Of a stretch of DNA of 64,000 nt, positions 9,570 to 17,162 are shown one piece after another. The stretch's first letter is position 1. Every line of letters begins with the position of its first letter. Location of the stretch: positions 99,334 to 163,333 of the forward strand of contig NZ_CWGJ01000011.1 in assembly GCF_900000175.1 (NCBI RefSeq). Reading direction: 5' to 3'. Below the pieces are notes generated by a model, which saw nothing but the letters and a program-made list of their open reading frames with translations, ran no database searches and had not been told where the DNA came from. Source of the stretch: Estrella lausannensis. GTDB lineage: Bacteria; Chlamydiota; Chlamydiia; Chlamydiales; Criblamydiaceae. The translations under genes and the position numbers were made by a program.

Positions 9570-11837
9570 ATGAATAATACTCCTGGTTGTTTTACGGCAT
9601 TTTTTACAGCTCTCCAGTCCTGCATGCCCGCGTGTTTTAAATGCTGTGATTCTGACTGGAACGGCAGAGATGTTCGCTTGCTAGATAGCGATGACGAGAG
9701 CAGCGAATCGATCGAAATTTTTGAATCCCATGGAACAAATTACTACTCTGCCTTGGAAAACTCTCCTCAAATCTCTCCCAGGAGTCTGACGTGGCTGGAA
9801 TCCAAAGACAGTCCAAAAATAACCCTCGTTAGCGCTCATGCATTATCAGACGTTGCAAGCACCTCTTCGCGGATTGCCCGCACCGAAGAGGTTGTCGCTA
9901 AACGTGATAATGATTACGGCGACGTTAGAATCAGTCCCTTTAATCCTACGTGGCTCAGTGACTATCCCCAGGTAGCAGAGCATCTTCACACAGAACACCT
10001 GTTGCATGTGAAAGGCCTCGATGCCGAAGGTGAAGGTCTTACGTGGCACACGGCAAAGTTTTCAACTGATATGAACCCAGTATTTAATCCGGAGTCGGTC
10101 GTCAACGGATCAGAGCATGGCGGGTTTCAGATGAAGATGGGCTACTTTATCATCCCGAAGGAGAAAATGAGCCTTATCCAGGCGCCTTGTCTAAGCGGCG
10201 ATGCGTGTAAGGAAGTTAATGCCGATGAAGGGTATCGTTTTTTTGTCCATCCTGAAGCGTACGACCATTTCAGGTCGCTGCACCAAGAAGAGGGTATTCG
10301 GTATGTGTCAGCAGAGGATTCCGAGTACGTCGCCACACCAACATCCTCTTACCGCTCCCTCGCAATCCGCAGGGTAGAGGTGGGTAAAAATGGTGAGTTG
10401 CTCCCTGCTAAAGACAGCATACCTTTCATCGTTAAAGTGGGTGTCGGGGGAGAAGTCCTGGGGTCGGACAGATGGCTTTCCATCAGTGAAGTGGAGCGTA
10501 GTGTCCAGAGCCAGATGGCATTCGATGGCATGGAGAAGAGAAAATTTGATGGTTCACTGCGCTGGGCTAGCGAAGCTAGCGAGCTTGTAATATTCCCGGA
10601 GTCACTCGGCATGGCTCTGACAGGACTTGAGTGCTACCCACCGAAGGGAACAGATTCTCAGGCAGTCAAAGCCTCCGGGGTGATTATCCGGGAGTTTCCT
10701 AAAGAGTTGCTGGAGGGTAAATGCCGCATCGTCAGCATGGCTGCATTGATGTCCGCGGAGAAACTTAAACCGGAAAATGCCCTCGTCACGCAAATGGCGC
10801 AAGACCGTAACGAGTACTCGCAACTTCCTCTGATCTACCAGGTGATGGAGGCGACCATCAACGCTGGAAAAGCCACCTCATCGGCTGATTTCGTGGAGAA
10901 GTTTTTAATCAAAGGGTATATCGACGCCATTGAAGCCGTTACTTTCCAAGAAGGAATGACACTCGAGCCCCACTCACAGAACCTTTGCATGGTGCTGAAT
11001 CCAGACTTGACCCCCCGCGGATTTGCCTATCGTGATCACGGAGGTATCTGGATTGACGCGGCGACAAGAGGATTACAGGGTAAGCGGATGAAGCCATTCC
11101 ACCGCAAGAATGGGGATGGAAATGCTATCTTTAAATCGAAGGGAGCCATATCCAAAGGCTACATCGGTTCTTTCTCGTGGTTCTATCGGTATCAGGTGTT
11201 TGTGAAGATGCTGAATGTCTTGACAAAACTTAAGAAAGAAGATGGCGGTATCATGCCTCCGTTCGCTGGAGCGCCCTATCAGATCGGCAGCTTAGAAAAG
11301 TTGAAGGAGCGTAGTATTAACACCTTCTTCAAGAATAATTTGAAAGCGGATCGGGTCAACCAGAAAGCGCTGGCCATCTTGAAAGAGATGAGCATCACGA
11401 AAGAAGATAGCCAGCAACTACTGAGAACGCTTGATCGTTACTATTTTGAGAAGATGGCCAGCTATTTTGATATGGGAAAAGTTGCCGTCGACCTGGAAGA
11501 GGGGGCTCTTCCGGCCTCAGAAGGCGGTTCGGGGTTTGAGGGAGAGATGCTTCGTCATAACGGATTTTTGGGAAGCTACAAGTTTTACAACATCCCTTCC
11601 GATGCTTTCAAAGCTCCGCTCGAGAAAATGCCTGAATTGACTCGCAGAACGCTTTTTGCTACAGCGATCACTTCCTTTGAAAAAACGGCGATCGAAACAA
11701 TCGATGTGAAAAGCTTCATGCTGCTGAAAAAAGGGGTATGCTTCTTCGATGAGAGGGGGAAAATTGTCGCATTCTCGCCTTATGCGACATCCGAGCAAAA
11801 AAGATGGATCGAACGCACGATCACGGAAAATTCCTAA
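9570..11837 (+). CDS. IucA/IucC-like (NIS siderophore synthetase-like) protein
   Basis: A 755-residue protein that I match to the IucA/IucC family by motif, not by strong overall similarity. In order it shows an HP motif at 227-228, PTSSYRSL (257-264) like the family's S-x-RT, a lysine strand IVKVGV (K289) followed by GSDRW (R301), and LEPHSQN (H468, Q470, N471) then YRDHGG (R488, D489). These last two correspond to the ATP/Mg-binding HxQN and RDxGG of siderophore synthetases. The family joins citrate or its derivatives to amines or alcohols. The N-terminal 30 residues are unusually Cys-rich (CCDSD-type cluster), followed by an acidic low-complexity stretch, which suggests a targeting or secreted segment. 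No other siderophore gene is nearby. I chose ATG 9570 over ATG 9558 because GTAGGT precedes it. Confidence 0.65.
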   Translation: MNNTPGCFTAFFTALQSCMPACFKCCDSDWNGRDVRLLDSDDESSESIEIFESHGTNYYSALENSPQISPRSLTWLESKDSPKITLVSAHALSDVASTSSRIARTEEVVAKRDNDYGDVRISPFNPTWLSDYPQVAEHLHTEHLLHVKGLDAEGEGLTWHTAKFSTDMNPVFNPESVVNGSEHGGFQMKMGYFIIPKEKMSLIQAPCLSGDACKEVNADEGYRFFVHPEAYDHFRSLHQEEGIRYVSAEDSEYVATPTSSYRSLAIRRVEVGKNGELLPAKDSIPFIVKVGVGGEVLGSDRWLSISEVERSVQSQMAFDGMEKRKFDGSLRWASEASELVIFPESLGMALTGLECYPPKGTDSQAVKASGVIIREFPKELLEGKCRIVSMAALMSAEKLKPENALVTQMAQDRNEYSQLPLIYQVMEATINAGKATSSADFVEKFLIKGYIDAIEAVTFQEGMTLEPHSQNLCMVLNPDLTPRGFAYRDHGGIWIDAATRGLQGKRMKPFHRKNGDGNAIFKSKGAISKGYIGSFSWFYRYQVFVKMLNVLTKLKKEDGGIMPPFAGAPYQIGSLEKLKERSINTFFKNNLKADRVNQKALAILKEMSITKEDSQQLLRTLDRYYFEKMASYFDMGKVAVDLEEGALPASEGGSGFEGEMLRHNGFLGSYKFYNIPSDAFKAPLEKMPELTRRTLFATAITSFEKTAIETIDVKSFMLLKKGVCFFDERGKIVAFSPYATSEQKRWIERTITENS

Positions 11838-11846
11838 TTCAACGTG

Positions 11847-11877
11847 CCCGGCCGGAAACCTCCGGCCGGGTTTATTT
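11847..11877 (+). terminator. Intrinsic terminator between facing genes
   Basis: A perfect 9-bp stem (CCCGGCCGG with its complement) closes a 6-base loop and is followed by TTTATTT. It sits 9 bases after the stop of the IucA/IucC-like gene and 12 bases beyond the valS stop, so it may act on both strands. Confidence 0.88.
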
Positions 11878-11888
11878 GACCTCGTATC

Positions 11889-14765
11889 TTAAGCGAGGCA
11901 GTTGTCTATTTCCACAATCTTCCGGCGCACTTCAGCCAGATCCCTATCAGCCTTTTCCATATCTCCCCGCTGTTTTGCGACGAGCTCTTGAGGAGCTTTA
12001 GCGACAAACTCTTCGCTGGAGAGCTGCTTGCTTAACTTATCAAGTTGATACTGCAGCCTGTTTTCCTCTTTGGCTAGGCGTGCCTTCTCCTGTTTGATCA
12101 GGGTCTGGGGAAGCGGTATCATGATCTTCAACCCTTCCACTGTCTGATGAGAGGAGAAGTTGAGTTTGGGCTCCTCAGTGTGGAAATTAACGCTCTTGAC
12201 CTTGACTAACGCTTTGATGATGGTGTCGTTTTGTTGAATCGATTCCATCGCACTGTCTGAGGGGTGTCCGATGATATGGACTTCGGTCTCTTCGCCCGGC
12301 GGAACCTGCATTTCACCGCGTAAGTTCCTGATGGAGTAAACAACTTTGCCGACCAAGTCGAAGGCAAGATCGATCTCTTTACTTTGATCCTCTTTCCTCA
12401 AAACGCTCGGGTATGGAGCGACGGCTGCAGCCTTTGCCTGAAGAGCTTGCAGGGCGTCTTTGGTGTAGGGATCGATCCCTTCAGTCACGTCGCCGCCGCC
12501 GATCTTGCCTTTCAGCAGCTGGAAAAGCTCTTCCGTGATGAAAGGGGCCATCGGATGCAGAAGCCTGATCGACTGGCAAAGGACGATAGCGAGCAGTTTT
12601 TGCTTGTTCTTTCTCTGCTGCTGCGTTCCTTGCTTACCGAAGAGGAAGGGTTTGGCGATCTCTACGAAATAGGAGCAGAATTCTTGCCAGAAGAAGTCAT
12701 AAGCTTGCAGGGCCGCTTGGTCGAAGAGGTAGTTCTCAAGCTTGTTGTTGACCTCGGCGACAGTGCGGCTTAGCGTGGATAGTATCCAACGATCTTCCAG
12801 AGAAAGGAGCGACTCGTCAAGCCCCTTTTGGAACTCCTCCTTCGTAAGAGGGTTCTCCCCTCCAAGATTCATGAAAACAAACCGCGCGCCATTCCACACT
12901 TTATTGGCAAAATTTTTGAACTCCTCAAAGCGCCTGCGATCCAAGTCGATCTCTCGCGACTGTGTGGCGCTGGATGCTAAAGCCATACGCATCGCGTCTG
13001 TGCCATAGAGTTCGATGATCTCGAGAGGATCGATCACATTTCCTTTGGTCTTGGACATCTTCTCCCATTTGCTCTGCACCTCTTTAGGTAGGGGTTTGCC
13101 CATGTCAAAGTCGACGCGCTCGAGGTCGTTACAGTAGGTGATTCCACCTTCAGGATTGTTTCTCCAATAGGATTTTCCATAGATCAGGCCATGCAGGACA
13201 ACCTCCGGGAAGGGAAATTTATCCATTGCGTACTTGCCCATGAGAATCATACGCGCAACCCAGAAAAAGAGGATGTCGTGACCTGTGAGGAGCACCGAAT
13301 TGGGATAGAATTTTTTTAGATCCTGAGTTTTTTCAGGCCAGCCCAGGATGGAAAAGGGCCAAAGACCGGAGGAGAACCAGGTGTCTAGCACATCTTCTTC
13401 CTGGATCCACTCGTCGGGAGCCTTCATGACTTCTTCAGGAACGCCCTCGCCATCATGGCATATGACCTTGTCAGGGTCGTTTTTGTGATACCACACCGGG
13501 ATGCGATGGCCCCACCATAGCTGCCTGCTGATGCACCAGTCTCTTAAGTTATCAATCCAGTGGAAGTAGGTGTTAGCCCAATTATCGGGGATTAGTCTGA
13601 CCTCCTTGGTCTCAACAGCTGCCCTGAGCTCGTCTTTGAAGCCGCTCATGCGGACGAACCACTGCTTGGAAAGATAAGGTTCGATGACGGCTTTGGAGCG
13701 ATAGGAAACCCCCACGCGATGGTTATGAGGCTCTTCTTTGATCAGAAGTCCGAGCGCTTTCATCTCCCGGATAATCGCTGCCCTGGCTTCGGCCATCGTC
13801 ATTCCCTGAAACGAGCCGCCATTTTCATTGATGCGCCCATCAGGTGTCATGATGTTGATCATCGGTAGATTAAGATCCAGGCCGATCTGGTAGTCGTTTG
13901 GATCGTGTGCCGGCGTGATCTTGACCATCCCCGTTCCGAATTCGGGGTCGATGCGCCTGTCGTTGACAATCGGCAGCGGGCGGTTTAAGAATGGAAGGAG
14001 TGCCCTTTTACCCACCATTGCCTTGTAGCGCTCGTCTTTGGGGCTGACGGCGATTGCGACGTCACCGAGCATCGTTTCAGGCCTGGTTGTCGCGATTTCA
14101 ACAAATCCACTTCCGTCTTCCATGGGGTATTTGAAATGCCAGAGGAAAGAAGAGCGGTCTTCATACTCGACTTCATCATCGGCAATGGCTGTCTGCGTCA
14201 CCGGATCCCAGTTGACCAGGTAGTCGCCGCGGTAGATCAGTCCATCGTCATACATTTTTTTGAAAATTGTGCGGACAGCTTTCGAGCAGCCTTCGTCCAT
14301 GGTAAAGCGCAAACGTGAAAAATCCAGAGACGCGCCCACTTTTTTCAGCTGGTTTAGAATCCTCGCTTCATACTCGTCTTTCCAGCTAAACACATATTTT
14401 AAAAAATCCTCGCGTGAAAACTCTTTGCGCGTTTTACCCTGCGTTTTGATCAGATGTCGTTCGATGGCCGTCTGAGTGGCTATGCCGGCATGGTCTGTGC
14501 CCGGGACGTAAAGCGCTTCATACCCAAGCATCCTTTTCCAGCGCACTAGCGTGTCTTGCAGCGTGACACCAAGCGCGTGTCCCATATGGAGGGAACCTGT
14601 CACGTTGGGCGGGGGGATGCTGACGGTATAAGCAGGCTTGGCGGAGTCGGCCGACGCCCTGAAAAGATTGTTGTCATGCCAAAATTCAAGCCATTTTTGC
14701 TCTACATCTTTGGCTGAGTAGGCTTTAGGGATTTCGTTTTCGTTAAGCCCTTGATCTGCAGTCAT
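11889..14765 (-). CDS. valS: Valyl-tRNA synthetase
   Basis: ValRS charges tRNA-Val and edits mischarged threonine. The 958-residue protein has the class I signatures HMGH at 60-63 and KMSKTKGN at 569-576, the CP1 editing-domain motif TTRPETMLGD (227-236), and the usual C-terminal coiled-coil arm (about residues 880-955, rich in Lys/Glu heptads). The length is normal for bacterial ValRS. AGAGGA lies 4 bases before ATG. It is transcribed leftward into the hairpin shared with the IucA/IucC-like gene. Confidence 0.97.
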   Translation of the reverse strand: MTADQGLNENEIPKAYSAKDVEQKWLEFWHDNNLFRASADSAKPAYTVSIPPPNVTGSLHMGHALGVTLQDTLVRWKRMLGYEALYVPGTDHAGIATQTAIERHLIKTQGKTRKEFSREDFLKYVFSWKDEYEARILNQLKKVGASLDFSRLRFTMDEGCSKAVRTIFKKMYDDGLIYRGDYLVNWDPVTQTAIADDEVEYEDRSSFLWHFKYPMEDGSGFVEIATTRPETMLGDVAIAVSPKDERYKAMVGKRALLPFLNRPLPIVNDRRIDPEFGTGMVKITPAHDPNDYQIGLDLNLPMINIMTPDGRINENGGSFQGMTMAEARAAIIREMKALGLLIKEEPHNHRVGVSYRSKAVIEPYLSKQWFVRMSGFKDELRAAVETKEVRLIPDNWANTYFHWIDNLRDWCISRQLWWGHRIPVWYHKNDPDKVICHDGEGVPEEVMKAPDEWIQEEDVLDTWFSSGLWPFSILGWPEKTQDLKKFYPNSVLLTGHDILFFWVARMILMGKYAMDKFPFPEVVLHGLIYGKSYWRNNPEGGITYCNDLERVDFDMGKPLPKEVQSKWEKMSKTKGNVIDPLEIIELYGTDAMRMALASSATQSREIDLDRRRFEEFKNFANKVWNGARFVFMNLGGENPLTKEEFQKGLDESLLSLEDRWILSTLSRTVAEVNNKLENYLFDQAALQAYDFFWQEFCSYFVEIAKPFLFGKQGTQQQRKNKQKLLAIVLCQSIRLLHPMAPFITEELFQLLKGKIGGGDVTEGIDPYTKDALQALQAKAAAVAPYPSVLRKEDQSKEIDLAFDLVGKVVYSIRNLRGEMQVPPGEETEVHIIGHPSDSAMESIQQNDTIIKALVKVKSVNFHTEEPKLNFSSHQTVEGLKIMIPLPQTLIKQEKARLAKEENRLQYQLDKLSKQLSSEEFVAKAPQELVAKQRGDMEKADRDLAEVRRKIVEIDNCLA

Positions 14766-14820
14766 GTAGTCCTCTGGAGCTGTAATTGTGTTAAATAAGC
14801 GGAAATGACGTTTGCGATTT

Positions 14821-14984
14821 TACACCGAAGGTGTCTCGAAATGTATTTTTTAGCAAAGAGAAAGCCTCCCACGATTGAAAGATTGCAAGTCACCTAATAT
14901 TAGAAGCATGAGGTGACTGGCGACCTTTCAATCCCGGAGTAAGCTCAAAGCTGTAATCCCAAATTTCAAGATACTTTCGGTACA
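14821..14984. repeat. Palindromic intergenic repeat, copy 2 (full length, 164 bp)
   Basis: This is the clearest full copy. The ends are ACCGAAGGTGTCTCGAAAT and its inverted partner ATTTCAAGATACTTTCGGTA. Inside, 14873-14933 forms a second long hairpin: GATTGAAAGATTGCAAGTCACCT pairs with AGGTGACT...CTTTCAATC around a loop holding TATTAGAAGC. It lies in the 474-base gap between the divergent valS and the 632-residue gene. The rest of that gap is AT-rich and holds a TATAAT at 15203-15208 before the latter. Confidence 0.85.
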
Positions 14985-15239
14985 CACTATACCTTCATTC
15001 CGCAAATTTTAACAGCTCCCAAATTATCGATAATCGAATGGGGAGAGATGACTGAAATTGACTCTTAAATCACAGTTTTACAATGTCTTACATTTTGGCA
15101 TTAATTGTGCTTCTATCCAGGAGTACTTGTAGAGGGGAAAATATTGCCGTTTTCGCCCGAGAAAATGCGCTTGTTTTACGGGTGTAAATTTTAATTTTAC
15201 TGTATAATAAAGCTAAGAGGGGATCACAGGGGGCATGCT

Positions 15240-17138
15240 ATGAGATTCAATGCTTTGCTGGATAACGTGACAGAGGCGTGGGGAAAAGTGTGGAAAAACT
15301 TTCCCCCGTGGAAAGAGAACGTTTTTTTTAAGCGTCTCGTTGCGGGCTACTCGACCCTCTTTCTCCCCTCAAAAAAACAAATTCGATCCACTATCGTATC
15401 TCTCGAGAGAGAACTTGCGCTCTCGGAGAAGGAGCCTCTTCTATTTGCCGAAACATCAAGCGCTTCCGTGACGGAGAGCTTTCATGACCTTTTGGCCCAA
15501 GTGAAAACTTGGGTCCAGGAAAACGATCCTTCGGATGAGGACATGAAGAGAAGTTTTGTGAGTCTTAAACGAGCGGCGATCGGCTTGACTTACCGATTAA
15601 AAAGACGTAACTCTTTGGTCTCCTTGAAGCTTTGCAACAGGCTCCGGGTAAGGGTGTCGGAGTGGAAAAAGCTTGAGAAGTCCATCGAGAGCCAGAATTT
15701 AGACCCAAGCGATTTGATGGCCATCCAGACAACAAGCTGCTACCCCTTGTATGTAGACTTAATGCTTGAGGAGGAGGAGCTTTTTAACGAGTGGGCTCGT
15801 TTTTCCATACGGGACAAAGTCGATCCTGCCGTCTACATAGAGTTTCCTAAGCTGGCCCAAAGGCTGATTGACTGCAATCTCGCAAGCCGCATAGGACGCT
15901 TGGGAAGTAAGTTGAAAATCGAATTTAAACGCCGTCCCGATGGCCTGCTTCAAAAAATCGTTACCATGCCCTTCGATGGAAAGGCCGTCAATGTCCTTGA
16001 AGACGACACGCGCGTAGAGCTCGCTTCGAACTTCACTCTTACAGTAGGGGAAGCTTTTGAGATTTTTCGTAACAAGAATGTGCGTGTCGGCGACCTGGAG
16101 TATCTGGCGGAAGGTGTCACTAACTGGAACGTCCACAAATGGGGACGCTGGAATCCTCTGAGACAAGATTATGATTTGATTAACATTTCCCATCCCAAGT
16201 GGTGGCTGCTGCTTCCTACTTTTGAAATCATTTCCAGGAGGGAGGCCGAAGAGCGGTATGAGGTCGAGCTAAAAGACGGTCAGTGGTGTGCGGCAGCGAC
16301 TGCGACATCGCTTACGAAGACTTTGGATTACGAAAATACTCACGCATTCCTTGAACTGGCGATTCCAATGGGCGACGGAAATTACAACATTGTGGATTTC
16401 GGAAAATTCGCGACCGTGTTTCCCTCCTCTTTCTTAGAGGCCATGTCCATGTTCTGCCACAACCTGCATGCTACTATTTCCTTTCCGGACGAAAATATTT
16501 TCTATCTGCACCGTGCGAGAGCCTACCAACCCTTTGTCATGAACGAAGCGCAGGCGGAGCGCATGATGGATCTGATCAGGAAAGACATGGTTAAAGGCAT
16601 GGAGTTGAACTTTGTGTATCAAATTGAGTCGGATAACTGCGCCAAATGGGTGCACGATCTTTTGACTCAAGTTATGGGGCATGATCAGGTCCCTGAAATG
16701 TTTAAAATCCACCTCCTAGATACTGAACCCACCAGTTTTGTGGCCCATATTTTCAGTATGATCAAGCTTCTTCCGGTGACCTGGCAAACTGCCGTCATGA
16801 CATTTTTTCACTTGCCGATGGGCGCTTCACGAACAACCTGGATCTTCGAAAAGGGTAAACGTGTCGCCAAGTCCTTGACCCAGCATGAATTCTGGGAGTC
16901 CGGTATCGTCTACTTGCCCGCTCTTTTACTTAAGCTGAAGGAGAAGGGAATGCTCGGGCTCATGAACCATTTGAAGCATGGCTTCATTTCGGTAATGGAC
17001 GGCGCTCGTTTCGACTTTATGGCACGAGAGATACGGTGTCTTATGGATCAAATAGGCTATCTACCCGATCCCCATTTAGCCAGGCGCAAGAGATTGGATC
17101 AGTTACGACGCAGGGGACTCTTGGCGTTGAAATCTTAG
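15240..17138 (+). CDS. Unknown 632-residue protein with an NCAxWV motif
   Basis: I do not recognise this protein with certainty. The N-terminal 170 residues are helical and basic, with no signal peptide. Residues ~230-330 look beta-rich. A C-terminal region has HNLHATISFPD (about residue 406), then NFVYQIESDNCAKWVHDLL (Cys near 467). The spacing of a His-bearing strand followed by an N-C-x-x-[WF]-V helix resembles LRAT/NlpC-type permuted papain-fold thiol enzymes (NCEHFV in LRAT). Two hydrophobic segments follow (about 500-530). AGGGGG lies 6 bases upstream of the ATG and a TATAAT is at 15203. The gene faces pknD with 24 bases between stops. Being long, lone and without neighbours of known role, it may be a host-interaction factor; this is a guess. 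Confidence 0.75.
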   Translation: MRFNALLDNVTEAWGKVWKNFPPWKENVFFKRLVAGYSTLFLPSKKQIRSTIVSLERELALSEKEPLLFAETSSASVTESFHDLLAQVKTWVQENDPSDEDMKRSFVSLKRAAIGLTYRLKRRNSLVSLKLCNRLRVRVSEWKKLEKSIESQNLDPSDLMAIQTTSCYPLYVDLMLEEEELFNEWARFSIRDKVDPAVYIEFPKLAQRLIDCNLASRIGRLGSKLKIEFKRRPDGLLQKIVTMPFDGKAVNVLEDDTRVELASNFTLTVGEAFEIFRNKNVRVGDLEYLAEGVTNWNVHKWGRWNPLRQDYDLINISHPKWWLLLPTFEIISRREAEERYEVELKDGQWCAAATATSLTKTLDYENTHAFLELAIPMGDGNYNIVDFGKFATVFPSSFLEAMSMFCHNLHATISFPDENIFYLHRARAYQPFVMNEAQAERMMDLIRKDMVKGMELNFVYQIESDNCAKWVHDLLTQVMGHDQVPEMFKIHLLDTEPTSFVAHIFSMIKLLPVTWQTAVMTFFHLPMGASRTTWIFEKGKRVAKSLTQHEFWESGIVYLPALLLKLKEKGMLGLMNHLKHGFISVMDGARFDFMAREIRCLMDQIGYLPDPHLARRKRLDQLRRRGLLALKS

Positions 17139-17162
17139 CTTGCGGTACAGGTGATGCCACCC

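Noticed and set aside
14821..14984. Insertion sequence with its own transposase
   Set aside because: The element is too short to encode one and no transposase frame is seen here or beside any copy.
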